NCBI RefSeq assembly: GCF_900104535.1
Contig: NZ_LT629710.1
Span: 4,561,501-4,625,500 of the forward strand
DNA: 64,000 nt
Origin: Nakamurella panacisegetis
Lineage (GTDB): Bacteria > Actinomycetota > Actinomycetes > Mycobacteriales > Nakamurellaceae
Direction: 5' to 3'
Both the position numbers and the translations under genes were made by a program. The notes below the pieces were generated by a model. That model was not told the DNA's origin. It made no database searches and was given only the letters and a program-made list of their open reading frames with translations. Shown piece after piece: positions 27,369 through 36,401 of this stretch. The number at the start of each line of letters is the position of its first letter. Position 1 is the stretch's first letter.

Positions 27369-28235
27369 TCAGACCATGCCGCGCCGCGGCGCGGACGGTT
27401 CCCGCGTGCCCTGGATGGACGCGACCATTTCCAGCACCCTGCGGGTGGCCAGCACCTGGTGAGCCCGGAAGACGGCCGCCCCGCCCATGGCGGCCACCGC
27501 GGTAGCCGCCAGCGTGCCCTCGAGGCGCTCGTGCAGGGCAACTCCGAGGGTCTCGCCGACGAAATCCTTGTTAGACAGGGCCATCAGCACCGGCCAACCG
27601 GTGGCCACCAACTCGGGCGTCCGCCGGATCAACTCCAGACCGTGACGGGTGTTCTTCCCGAAATCGTGGGTCGGGTCGATGAGGATCCCCGGTTTCGGCA
27701 CGCCGGCCGCGACCATGGCCTCGGCGGCCGCGGTGGTCTCGTCGACGACGGCGGCGACCACGTCCCGGTAGGCGACGCGGTACGGATTGGTCCGCGGCGC
27801 GGCCCCCCCGGTGTGGGAGCAGACGATGCCCGCCCCGAACTCGGCGGCCACGGCGGCCAGTCCGTGGTCGACCCCGGCCCAGGTGTCGTTGATCAGGTCC
27901 GCCCCGGCCTCGCAGGCAGCGGTGGCCACCTCGCTGCGCCAGGTGTCGACGCTGATGATCAGGTCGGGGTGGGCCGCCCGCACCGAGGCGACGAACGGAA
28001 CCACCCGCCGCATCTCCTCCCCGATGTCGACCGCAGGTCCGACCCCAGCCTTGACCCCACCGATGTCGACCAGGTCAGCGCCGTCGGCCACGGCCTGGTC
28101 GACCGCGGCCATGGCCGGTCCGTCGTCGAAGGTCGCGCCACCATCGAAGAACGAGTCGGGGGTGCGGTTGACGATGGCCATGATTGCCGCGCGGTCGGTG
28201 CGGAGGGCTCGGCCTCGAAACACCACTGGTTGCAC
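27369..28235 (-). CDS. folP2: Dihydropteroate synthase-like protein FolP2
   Basis: A 288-residue TIM-barrel protein of the DHPS family. The family signature is altered: IMAIVNRTPDSFFDGGATFDDG in place of the usual NVTPDSFSDGG; VDIGG replaces the DIGGESTRPG loop (VDIGGVKAGVGPAVD). SVDTWRSEVA, NDTWAG and IDPTHDFGKN follow. The M. tuberculosis paralogue (Rv1207, FolP2) is reported to lack dihydropteroate synthase activity, and the same deviations suggest a different or lost reaction here. It lies 9 bp after adnB. gpgS, which follows folP2 in mycobacteria, is missing. Confidence 0.87.
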   Translation of the reverse strand: MQPVVFRGRALRTDRAAIMAIVNRTPDSFFDGGATFDDGPAMAAVDQAVADGADLVDIGGVKAGVGPAVDIGEEMRRVVPFVASVRAAHPDLIISVDTWRSEVATAACEAGADLINDTWAGVDHGLAAVAAEFGAGIVCSHTGGAAPRTNPYRVAYRDVVAAVVDETTAAAEAMVAAGVPKPGILIDPTHDFGKNTRHGLELIRRTPELVATGWPVLMALSNKDFVGETLGVALHERLEGTLAATAVAAMGGAAVFRAHQVLATRRVLEMVASIQGTREPSAPRRGMV

Positions 28236-28244
28236 CGTTCGAGC

Positions 28245-31200
28245 CTATCCGTAGGCCCCCTCGCCCGTGTCCGCGAACTCCGGCGGAGGTTCGTCCCACT
28301 CCTGCGGCGGCTCCGGTCCGTCGTCGGGTTCATCGGGCGGGACGGGGACGTCGTCGGCTTCATCGGCCACAACGACGTCGTGGGACTGGCCGGTCGACGA
28401 CGTCGAGAAGGCGAGGAGCGCGGCCAGCCCGTCGGCGTCGAGCAGGTCGGCTGGGGCGAACTGCTCGTCAAGGGCGACGTAGACGAAGGCGGCCCTGACC
28501 ATCGACAACGGCATCGCGAGCATGTGCGCGGCGGCGAGCCGGTAGACGGCCAGCTGGACGGTGGCCGCCGCTCGCCGATCGGCCGGCGGCGGCCGGCCGG
28601 TCTTCCAGTCGACCACCGTGCAACCACCGTCGTCGTCCCGGAACACCGCGTCGATGCGGCCCTTCACCGGCTGGCCGCCGATCGTCATCGAGAACGGCAG
28701 CTCGATCTCGAACGGGATGCGCCGGGCCCAGGACGATGCCTGGAACCTGGTCTTCAGCCGTTCATCCTCCGGATCGGGGACTCGCTCGCCGTCCAGGGCC
28801 CCGGGTAGGTCCGAGATCTCCATCAACGCCGATGACGTGTAGAAACGCTCCAGCCACGCGTGAAATTCGGTGCCGCGGCGGGCTCGGGGTGTGGGCGCAT
28901 GGGGTACCGGTCGCCGGATCCGGCGGGCCAGGGCCGCCGGATCGTCGGCCAGGTCGACCAGGGCGGTCGCCGAAATGCTCTGCGGGAGAGCGACTTCGAT
29001 GAGTCTGGACCGGGCAGCCCGCCGCTCGGCGAGCAGCGCCGCGACGTCCCGCGCCCAGTCGTGGGGATCGCCGGCGGATCGATCGACTCGCGGTTCGGCG
29101 GCGGCGGCCGCAGTCCGATCCCCATCGACGGAGCGGTTCAGCCGATCCAGCGCGGCCAGCACCCGGTCGGCCCCCTGTCGCACGGGTGCGCGGCGATCCC
29201 CGAGCGGGTCGACCGGCCATGCCTGGACCCGGGGGGCCGACGTGAGCGGGTTGACCTCACCGTCGGCCGGCGCCGGCGCCCACCGCGCAGCCGGACCGAA
29301 CGTCTCCGCCGCTGCTCTGACCTCCAGCAGGAACTCGCTGGGGCCGTGCGGTTTGCTCCCGGTTCGGCCCCACTGGTGACCGGAGACCAGCAGGACGCGT
29401 TCGGCCCTGGTGATGGCGACGTAGAGCAGACGGCGTTCCTCGACGGCGAGATCCGCCTTCAGCGCGGCGGTGTGGCCGGCCAGGGCCTCGACCATGTCCT
29501 TCTGATCGCCGCCGGCCGGCAGCGCCAGTTGCGGCAGGTCGGCCGCGTCCCCCCGCAGCGACGGGGGCAGTTGCGCGGCATCACCCAGCCAGGTGCTCCC
29601 CCGACTCCCGGGGAACACCGAGTCGGACACGTGCGGCACCGCGACGATCTCCCATTCCAGGCCTTTGGCCGCGTGCACGGTGAGGATCTGAATCCGACCG
29701 GGAGCCGGCTCGACCTCACCGGGGGCCAGGCCGTCCTCCCGTTCGGCCGCGGTCAGCAGGTACTCGACGAGTTCCACCACCCCGCCCCCGCTCGACGCGA
29801 ACTCGGCCACCACATCGGCGAACGCGTCCAGATGGGCCCGGCCCGCCGGGGAAGAGATCCGCACCTCGACGTCGAGCCCGGTGACCCGTTCCAGTTCGGC
29901 CACCAGATCCGGCAGCGGCAGCGTCAGGCGGCCCCGCAATCGGTGCAGTTCACCGGCCAGGCGCCGCAAACGCCGGAATCCCTCGGCGGAGTACCGTTCG
30001 GCCTCCCCCGGATCGGAGATCGCGTCGATCAGGGACGCGGAATCGATGTCCTCGCCCGATCCGGCCTCGGCCAGGGCCGCCCGGACGGAGGCGTGGCCGT
30101 CGGCACCGGCGGCCACGATCCGCCGGGGGGTCAGCTCGCCGGCCCGCTTGGACAGCGCGGCCAGGTCGGCCATGCCCAGTTGCCAGCGGGCTCCGGTGAG
30201 TAGGCGCAGGGCGGCCGGACCGGCCGTCGGGTCGACCAGGACCTGCAGCAGCGCCAGCAGATCGGCGATCTCCGGCTCGCTGAGCAGGCCGCCGAGGCCG
30301 ACCACTTCGACCGGGAGTCCGACGGCCCGCAGGGCCGCGGCCATCGGCTCCATGTCGCGGCGCCGACGCAACAGCACCGCGGTGCTGGGCGGCAGATCCG
30401 CGGGTTCCGCGGTCCGGGCGGACGTCGGATCGCCAGGGGCGCGGGCCGCCCGAGCTGTCTCCCACAGCTCGGCGATCGACGCCGCCACCCAGGTCTCCTC
30501 CTCCACCGCCGTGCCGAACAGCCCGTACCGCACGTCACCACGATCGGCACCGGATCGCGGACGCAGTTCCTGCACCGGGACCGCGCCCCGGCGGACGATG
30601 GCCGAGATCTCGTTGGCCACCGTCAGGACCGAGGACGGGTTGCGGAAGCTGGTGGACAGGGTGAGGGTGGGCGCCGGCTGCCCACTCCGCAGTGGGAAGT
30701 CCGTGGGAAAGCGTGGCAGGTTCGAGGCGGACGCGCCCCGCCAGGAGTAGATGGACTGCACCGGATCGCCGACCGCGGTGACCGGGTGGCCGGAGGGCCG
30801 TCCCGGAATGCCGGTGTCGGAGAAGACGGCCCGCAGGATGACGCGCTGCGCGTGTCCGGTGTCCTGGTACTCGTCGAGCAGGACGACGGAGAAGCGATCG
30901 CGCAGCACCTCCCCGATCCGCGGCTGCCCGGTCACCAGAGCCGCCGCCACCTGCATCTGATCCGCGAAGTCGACCACGCCGGCTCTCCGCTTGGCCTGCG
31001 TGAACGCATCGACCAGGGGCAGGATCCACGCCCGGTCCTGGAGTCGTTTCAGGTAGCCGGCCAGGCCACTGTGCACCGAACCGCGCTGGGTCGCGGACGG
31101 CGGCGCCGCGCGCAGCACCGCCAGGACCCGCTCGATCTCGTCCGACAGGGCCAGTGAGTCGATCAGATGGTCGGCGAGCCCGCCGGACATGGCGAGCAGT

Positions 31201-31703
31201 CGGTCGGTGACCTGGTCGGGGCCCAGGTCGGTCTCCAGGTCACCGTCCCAGCGGCCGACGACCCGCCGGGCCATCTGCCAGGACCCGGTGGCGCTCAGTA
31301 CCCGTGAGGCTGGCTCGACCTGGGCCAATGGCCCGAACTCGGCGATCAGTCGGCCACCGAAGGAATGGTAGGTGGACACTTCCGGTTCGCCTCCGGACAA
31401 CCCGCTCCGCGCGTCCGCGCGATCAAGGACGCCGGATGCGGCCAGGGTCCGGAGCCGGCGCCGGATGCGGGCGGCGAGCCCGGAAGCGGCCTTCCGGGTG
31501 AAGGTGAGGCCGAGGATCTGTTCCGGCCGCACCAGTCCGTTCGCCACCAGGAACAGCACCCGGGCGGCCATGGTCTCGGTCTTGCCCGACCCCGCACCGG
31601 CCACCACCAGCGCCGGGCACAGCGGGGCCTGGATCACTGCGACCTGCTCGGCCGTTGGCGGCGGCAGGCGCAGGATGGTCGACAGTTCCTCGGCGCCGAT
31701 CAT
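28245..31703 (-). CDS. adnB: Helicase-nuclease AdnB subunit (UvrD-like motor plus RecB-like nuclease)
   Basis: A 1152-residue SF1 helicase with C-terminal nuclease. Motor motifs: Walker A VAGAGSGKTETMAARV (~34-40), LTFTRKAA, VVLLDEYQDTGHAQR, GDPVQSIYSWRGA, LTVHAAKGLEWE and LLYVAITRAER. The nuclease domain near the C-terminus has the RecB-family residues in GRIDAVFRDDDGGCTVVDWKTGRPP and QLAVYRLAA, and the last ~70 residues are acidic and proline-rich. With AdnA it forms the actinobacterial double-strand-break resection motor. ATGA overlap with adnA gives equal translation. Confidence 0.95.
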   Translation of the reverse strand: MIGAEELSTILRLPPPTAEQVAVIQAPLCPALVVAGAGSGKTETMAARVLFLVANGLVRPEQILGLTFTRKAASGLAARIRRRLRTLAASGVLDRADARSGLSGGEPEVSTYHSFGGRLIAEFGPLAQVEPASRVLSATGSWQMARRVVGRWDGDLETDLGPDQVTDRLLAMSGGLADHLIDSLALSDEIERVLAVLRAAPPSATQRGSVHSGLAGYLKRLQDRAWILPLVDAFTQAKRRAGVVDFADQMQVAAALVTGQPRIGEVLRDRFSVVLLDEYQDTGHAQRVILRAVFSDTGIPGRPSGHPVTAVGDPVQSIYSWRGASASNLPRFPTDFPLRSGQPAPTLTLSTSFRNPSSVLTVANEISAIVRRGAVPVQELRPRSGADRGDVRYGLFGTAVEEETWVAASIAELWETARAARAPGDPTSARTAEPADLPPSTAVLLRRRRDMEPMAAALRAVGLPVEVVGLGGLLSEPEIADLLALLQVLVDPTAGPAALRLLTGARWQLGMADLAALSKRAGELTPRRIVAAGADGHASVRAALAEAGSGEDIDSASLIDAISDPGEAERYSAEGFRRLRRLAGELHRLRGRLTLPLPDLVAELERVTGLDVEVRISSPAGRAHLDAFADVVAEFASSGGGVVELVEYLLTAAEREDGLAPGEVEPAPGRIQILTVHAAKGLEWEIVAVPHVSDSVFPGSRGSTWLGDAAQLPPSLRGDAADLPQLALPAGGDQKDMVEALAGHTAALKADLAVEERRLLYVAITRAERVLLVSGHQWGRTGSKPHGPSEFLLEVRAAAETFGPAARWAPAPADGEVNPLTSAPRVQAWPVDPLGDRRAPVRQGADRVLAALDRLNRSVDGDRTAAAAAEPRVDRSAGDPHDWARDVAALLAERRAARSRLIEVALPQSISATALVDLADDPAALARRIRRPVPHAPTPRARRGTEFHAWLERFYTSSALMEISDLPGALDGERVPDPEDERLKTRFQASSWARRIPFEIELPFSMTIGGQPVKGRIDAVFRDDDGGCTVVDWKTGRPPPADRRAAATVQLAVYRLAAAHMLAMPLSMVRAAFVYVALDEQFAPADLLDADGLAALLAFSTSSTGQSHDVVVADEADDVPVPPDEPDDGPEPPQEWDEPPPEFADTGEGAYG

Positions 31704-34700
31704 CCGCGCACCTGACGGCCCTCGTTCTGCAACGGGCAACTGGTGCGGACCGGGCAGCGCTCGCACCGGGCGTTCTCCTGCGCTAGGGACCCGGCCGAGG
31801 CCAGGTGCTGGGCGGCGGCCCGGATCGACCCGAGCCACTGCGTGGTCGACTCGGCGGACAGCCGGTCCTGGGGCAGCACCTTGGGCGAGCCGCTCCGGAG
31901 AAACACCAGCTCGGCGCCGCCGGCGCGACCCGCCTGCGCACCCGAGGAGGCGATGTCCGGTGCGAAGGCGCCCAGTTCGATCGCCGCCTGGTACGCGGCT
32001 AACTGCGCGTTGTTCTGGGCCTCGGCCTTCGTCGGTACCTTGGCCGCGGTCTTGAAGTCGGTGACGACGACTCCGCCGTCGGGCCCGGCCGACAGCCAGT
32101 CGACCCGACCGACCAAGCGGACCGGATGGTCCGTCGGCGCGGCGTCCGGATCGGCCGGCAGAGGCAGGTCGAGCTCCAGCTCGGAGCCGATCAGGGTCCG
32201 CGGCGGATGGTTGTCCCTGACCCAGATCCGAGCCGCGGACAGCATGGCCAGCAGGCCTCGGCGGGTGCGGTCCAGCTGCCAGGGCGGCAACTGGTCCTGC
32301 GCCGCCAGGAACGTTTCGATCTCGGCCCGCAGATCCGGCTCCGGTATCCCGAGGGCGAGACCGTTGGCCATCGCGTGGACGACGATGCCCTCGATCTGGG
32401 CCTGACCGGGCGCCGTCCGGCCGCCACGCCGTTCGAGCACGGCCCGCAGCGCACATGTGTTGAGCGTCTCGATCAGCGACGGCGACACCCGGATCTCCGC
32501 GCCGGGCGCCACCGGCGGGGTCGACGCGGACAAAGGCGGCAGACCGTACCAATCGTCGGGATGGGTACCCGGGACACCCGCTGCGGCCAGCTCGGCCAAG
32601 TGGGTCGCCGCCGCGGCGACCACCGACTCCGGGCCGGCCGGGTCGGTCACCGCGCGACGCAGATCGGCCACCAGGTCCGACAGGTGCAGTCCACGGCGCC
32701 TCCGCGCGCCGTCGGTCGACCGCTCCAGCTCGACCGGCAAGTCGGTGTCCGAACCGGCGAGCTCGGCCAGAAACCGGGACGGGACGGCATCCTGGGTCTG
32801 CACCCCGGTGCACACGAGGGTGCGCCGGGCCCGAGTGGCCGCGACATAGAACAGCCGACGCTCCTCGGCCAGCAGACCGGCTGTCGGACTTCCGATCGGG
32901 AACGCGGCGGCGAGGTCGAGCAGCTGCTGGCCGCCGAGCAGACTGCCCCGCCCGCGCAGATCGGGCCAGCTCGCCTCCTGCACCCCGCACACGGCGACCA
33001 CGTCCCATTCCAGGCCCTTCGCAGCGTGCGCCGACAACAGGGCAACCGCGTCGCCGGCCCGCGTCAGATCGGGTTGGCCGGGCAACTGGTGACCACGCAC
33101 CTCAGCGATGAACGCCGGGACGCCGGCCAGTGGCAACCGGTCGGCCAGATCCGCGGCCATCGCGAACAGCCCGAGCACCGCGTCAAGGGCGCGGTCCGCC
33201 CGCTGACCGGCGCTGCCTCCCCGCTCGACGGCGGCGACGAGCCCCGCCTCCAGCCCGGCCGCCGTCCACAGCTGCCAGAGCAGTTGCTCGGCCCCCGGGG
33301 ACGCCGACCCGACGCGGGCGATCTCGAGCAACTCGCGGACCCGCCGGACCGGGCCGGCAAGGTCGCGGGGAACACCGTCCGGGATCGGCGCCCCGGCCAG
33401 GGCCGCGGCCACCAGATCCGCACTGGCGCCCTCCCCCGGGCGGGCCAGGCGAAGCGCCCGCCGGAGGCGCCGCAGACCCAGCGCGTCCATCCCGCCCAGC
33501 GCGCCGGTCAACAGTTCGACCGCGATCTCGCCGGTCAATCGATCCCGATACAGGCCGCAATCCAGGACGGTCAGCAGGGCCGCGACCACCGGTTCGGCGG
33601 CGAGTCCGTCGGTGCGGCCACCGACCAGCACCGGGACCCCGGCCACGGCGCAGGCCCGCGTCAGTGCGGCCAGCCCGGTCGACGGCGACCGCAGCAGGAT
33701 GGCCATCGACCCCCACGGCATGCCTTCCAGCAGATGGGCCCGTCGCAGCTCGTCAGCGACGTAGGCCGCCTCCCGGGCCGGACTCGAGAAGACCTTGACC
33801 TCGACGCGTCCGCCGCTCGTCCCCTGGCCCGCCGCTTCGTCGGACGGCAGGACGAGGTCCCGGTGCCGGGCCGCGCCGGGGAGCAGCGCGGCCGTGCGGC
33901 GGGTGGCCTCCAGTACGGCCACCGGGAGGCGCCGGGACGTCGTCAGGCAGACGGTGCGGTCCACGGCGATGTCGCGGAGCGCGTTCGGCTCCGCACCGCG
34001 GAAGGCGTAGATGGACTGGTCCGGATCGCCGAGCACCACCAGCTCGTCGGCGCCGCCGGACAGCAGGTCGATGAGCCGAGCCTGTGCCGGATCGACGTCC
34101 TGATACTCGTCGACGAAGATCCGCCGGATCCGGCGCTGCTCGTCGGCCAGCACGTCGTCGTGGGACAGGGCACCCAATGCGGCCGCGGTCAGCTCGGCCT
34201 GGTCCAGGGCGACACCGAACCCGCTTATCCCCTGGCGTAGGTCGCTCACCTGCTGGTACTCCCGGGCGAACCGCCCGGCCGCTACCCACTCGGGACGCTT
34301 GTGTCGTCGACCGAGCTCGATCATTCGTTGGGGGCTGATGCCCTGGCCGGCGGCCCGCAGCAGGATCTCGCGCAGCTCGGTCGCGAAGGTCGGCGAAGAC
34401 AGCGCGCCGGTGAGGTACTCCGGCCACGGCCCACCGTGGGCGTCGACGTGGCCGGCGAGCAATTCGCGGACCATGTGGTCGGACTCACCGGCCGCGAGCA
34501 GACGCGGCCGTGGCTCACCGGCCCTCGCCGCCTGTGCGCGCACCACCGAGTACGCGTAGGCATGCAGGGTTCTGACCATCGTCTCGCGAGTGGTCAGACC
34601 CAGCCGACGGCTGATCCGCCCCGACAGTTCTCCCGCCGCGCGCCGCGAGAAGGTAAGCACCAGCACCTGCTCCGGCGGCACGCCGCGGGCCAGGATCCGG

Positions 34701-34873
34701 TCGGCGACCGACTCCACCAGCGTGGCCGTCTTGCCGGTGCCCGGGCCGGCCAGTACCCGCAGCCGAGGGGCCGTGTTGGTCACGACCTCGTGCTGCTCCG
34801 GGGTCGGACGCATCGGGAGCGCCGAGCTCGGCACCGGCCGCAGGCGGTACGTCACCGACGTCGGGCTGGACAT
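31700..34873 (-). CDS. adnA: Helicase-nuclease AdnA subunit (UvrD-like motor, Fe-S nuclease domain)
   Basis: A 1057-residue SF1 helicase-nuclease, partner of AdnB. Motor motifs: LAGPGTGKTATLVESV (Walker A), LTFSRRAAGEL, IFVDEYQDVDPAQ, GDPDQSIYAFRGA, LLSAHAAKGLEWD and FYVAATRARRT. The nuclease part has NTCALRAV, GRVDWLS, VVVTDFKTAAK, QLAAYQAAI and a terminal CERCPVRTSCPL, the four-cysteine Fe-S pattern of AddB/AdnA-type nucleases. A DNA-damage-type promoter lies directly before the ATG (see 34880-34902). Confidence 0.95.
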   Translation of the reverse strand: MSSPTSVTYRLRPVPSSALPMRPTPEQHEVVTNTAPRLRVLAGPGTGKTATLVESVADRILARGVPPEQVLVLTFSRRAAGELSGRISRRLGLTTRETMVRTLHAYAYSVVRAQAARAGEPRPRLLAAGESDHMVRELLAGHVDAHGGPWPEYLTGALSSPTFATELREILLRAAGQGISPQRMIELGRRHKRPEWVAAGRFAREYQQVSDLRQGISGFGVALDQAELTAAALGALSHDDVLADEQRRIRRIFVDEYQDVDPAQARLIDLLSGGADELVVLGDPDQSIYAFRGAEPNALRDIAVDRTVCLTTSRRLPVAVLEATRRTAALLPGAARHRDLVLPSDEAAGQGTSGGRVEVKVFSSPAREAAYVADELRRAHLLEGMPWGSMAILLRSPSTGLAALTRACAVAGVPVLVGGRTDGLAAEPVVAALLTVLDCGLYRDRLTGEIAVELLTGALGGMDALGLRRLRRALRLARPGEGASADLVAAALAGAPIPDGVPRDLAGPVRRVRELLEIARVGSASPGAEQLLWQLWTAAGLEAGLVAAVERGGSAGQRADRALDAVLGLFAMAADLADRLPLAGVPAFIAEVRGHQLPGQPDLTRAGDAVALLSAHAAKGLEWDVVAVCGVQEASWPDLRGRGSLLGGQQLLDLAAAFPIGSPTAGLLAEERRLFYVAATRARRTLVCTGVQTQDAVPSRFLAELAGSDTDLPVELERSTDGARRRRGLHLSDLVADLRRAVTDPAGPESVVAAAATHLAELAAAGVPGTHPDDWYGLPPLSASTPPVAPGAEIRVSPSLIETLNTCALRAVLERRGGRTAPGQAQIEGIVVHAMANGLALGIPEPDLRAEIETFLAAQDQLPPWQLDRTRRGLLAMLSAARIWVRDNHPPRTLIGSELELDLPLPADPDAAPTDHPVRLVGRVDWLSAGPDGGVVVTDFKTAAKVPTKAEAQNNAQLAAYQAAIELGAFAPDIASSGAQAGRAGGAELVFLRSGSPKVLPQDRLSAESTTQWLGSIRAAAQHLASAGSLAQENARCERCPVRTSCPLQNEGRQVRG

Positions 34874-34879
34874 GCACCG

Positions 34880-34902
34880 ATCACATCACAGAGCACCGAC
34901 AG
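34880..34902 (-). promoter_or_regulatory. RecA-NDp/PafBC-type promoter of adnA
   Basis: On the minus strand CTGTCGGTG (34902-34894) is followed by 8 nt and TGTGAT (34885-34880). The RecA-independent damage promoter consensus is TTGTCRGTG-N8-TANNNT; two positions differ. The hexamer ends 6 nt before the adnA ATG at 34873, so the transcript would be leaderless. Confidence 0.65.
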
Positions 34903-34940
34903 GACCGGCCCACCACGGCCCGCGCGGGGAAGGAGATTGC

Positions 34941-34946
34941 GACAAT
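34941..34946 (+). promoter_or_regulatory. Putative -10 (GACAAT) for the alkyltransferase-like gene
   Basis: GACAAT lies 7 nt before the ATG at 34954. An AAGGAG at ~34930 would instead serve an ATG at 34945, so the start is open to question. Confidence 0.4.
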
Positions 34947-34953
34947 GCGAGGC

Positions 34954-35259
34954 ATGGACATGGAGCTGGCGTACCGGATGCTGGACCAGGTGGCGGCGGT
35001 GCCGGCCGGGCAGGTGGCGACCTACGGTGACATCGCGGCGAGGGCCGGATCGCCATCGCCGCGACTGGCCGGCCGGGTGTTGTCCGAGCTGTCCGACGAG
35101 ACGACACCCTGGCACCGCATCGTGCGGGCGGACGGGACCCCGACCGCCCATCTGCGTGACGAGCAACTGGCCCGCCTGCGGTCCGAGGGCGTCCTGGCGA
35201 ACAACGGCCGGGTCGATCTGCGCCGGTACCGCTACCAACCCGGTCGGGCCGAGCGCTGA
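34954..35259 (+). CDS. Alkyltransferase-like protein (ATL, MGMT family without catalytic cysteine)
   Basis: A protein of about 101 residues (104 if the ATG at 34945 is used) with the C-terminal DNA-binding fold of O6-alkylguanine transferases: VPAGQVATYGDIAARAG (recognition helix region) and PWHRIVRADG. In active enzymes the latter is PCHRV; here Trp replaces the alkyl-accepting cysteine, the hallmark of ATL proteins, which bind O6-alkylguanine and hand it to nucleotide excision repair. It is divergent from adnA, placing two repair genes around one 80-bp promoter region. Same position as Rv3204. Confidence 0.9.
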   Translation: MDMELAYRMLDQVAAVPAGQVATYGDIAARAGSPSPRLAGRVLSELSDETTPWHRIVRADGTPTAHLRDEQLARLRSEGVLANNGRVDLRRYRYQPGRAER

Positions 35260-35345
35260 CGCTGGTTCGTCCACACCCGGTCGAGTTGTTCACATTCGGC
35301 GAGCGGACCTGGTCCTGCCGATGCGGCCCACGCGATCGTGGGGCG

Positions 35346-36401
35346 ATGACCATCTCACAGCGTTCCACCGTCAAGCTCCGAGGCCGTCAGGGTCTCCTGG
35401 TCGCGGCGCCGGCCATGCTCGGGTTCCACCCGCAGGAAAGCATGGTGATGCTCTGCCTGGTCGGACCGCAGCGGAGGGTCGGCCCGGTGATGCGGGTCGA
35501 TCTTCGACCGGACGACGGTCGCGACGACGCGGATCGCGACTTGGCCGCCACCTTCGGCGAGATCGCCTGGGAGCACGCCGACGAGGTCGCGCTGCTCTGC
35601 TACACGGACTCGGCCCACACGCCACCGTTCGCCCGCACGGTGATCGACGAGTTGCAGGGAATCGGGCTTCACATCACCGACGCGGCCCGGGTCACGGCCG
35701 GCCGGGCCTGGACCATTCCCGCTCCGCCACCGGGAACCGACGAGTCGGACTTCGCCGACGAGGACGACGGCTGCGAGGTTCCTGACGGCCAGGATCCGCA
35801 GGTTCAGATGATGGCCGCGGCGATCGCGTTGAACGGTCGCGGCATTCTGCCCGACCGCCCGGCTCTGCGCAGATCGATCGACGGCCCAACCGGTCAGGCC
35901 GCAGTCAGGGCCAGCGCCGCACTGCGTGCGGCCGTCCATGGATTCCTGGGTACCGAAGGCGTCGCCTTCGGTCGGCGTCGGCTCCACCGGATGGCCGAGC
36001 ACATCGTCGACGCGGCGCTGGACGAGAGCACGTCCGGAAGCCTGAGCCCGGCCACCACGTCGCAACTCGTTCTCCTGCTGCGCGACCACCGAGCGCGGGA
36101 TGAGGTGATCGTCCATTCCCTGGTCGACACCCAGCAGCCGTGGCTGCCCATGTTGATCGCGGCCGCCCGAGCCGTGCCGGACGAGTACGCCGCAGAGATC
36201 TGTGCCGTCCTGGCGGTGGCCGCCTACGGCGTCGGAGACGGAGCATTGGCCCAGGTGGCGGTCGATCGATGTCGCCGGGTCGAACCCGGGCACGGCCTGG
36301 CCCGGCTGATGCTGGAGGCCATGAACACCGGTCTACGCCCGGCCGCGCTGTTCGACGCGTTGGTCCCCGACCTGGACCTCAGTCCAGGAAAGGGCGGATG
36401 A
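35346..36401 (+). CDS. DUF4192 protein
   Basis: A 351-residue protein starting MTISQRSTVKLRGRQGLLVAAPAMLGFHPQESMVMLCLVG, the distinctive start of the actinobacterial DUF4192 family. A central acidic loop (ESDFADEDDGCEVPD) and a helical C-terminal half (AARAVPDEYAAEICAVLAVAAYGVGDGALAQVAVDRC) follow. Function is unknown. The last 23 bp overlap the 3' end of the convergent TIGR02569 gene. Confidence 0.85.
   Translation: MTISQRSTVKLRGRQGLLVAAPAMLGFHPQESMVMLCLVGPQRRVGPVMRVDLRPDDGRDDADRDLAATFGEIAWEHADEVALLCYTDSAHTPPFARTVIDELQGIGLHITDAARVTAGRAWTIPAPPPGTDESDFADEDDGCEVPDGQDPQVQMMAAAIALNGRGILPDRPALRRSIDGPTGQAAVRASAALRAAVHGFLGTEGVAFGRRRLHRMAEHIVDAALDESTSGSLSPATTSQLVLLLRDHRARDEVIVHSLVDTQQPWLPMLIAAARAVPDEYAAEICAVLAVAAYGVGDGALAQVAVDRCRRVEPGHGLARLMLEAMNTGLRPAALFDALVPDLDLSPGKGG

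Noticed and set aside
32126-34240. A 704-residue plus-strand frame antisense to adnA
   Set aside because: High-GC antisense shadow; Arg/Gly/Gln-rich without any domain, and adnA on the other strand has every expected motif.
34874-34953. LexA (SOS) box upstream of adnA/ATL
   Set aside because: No GAAC-N4-GTTC element is present; the RecA-NDp-type motif explains the region better.
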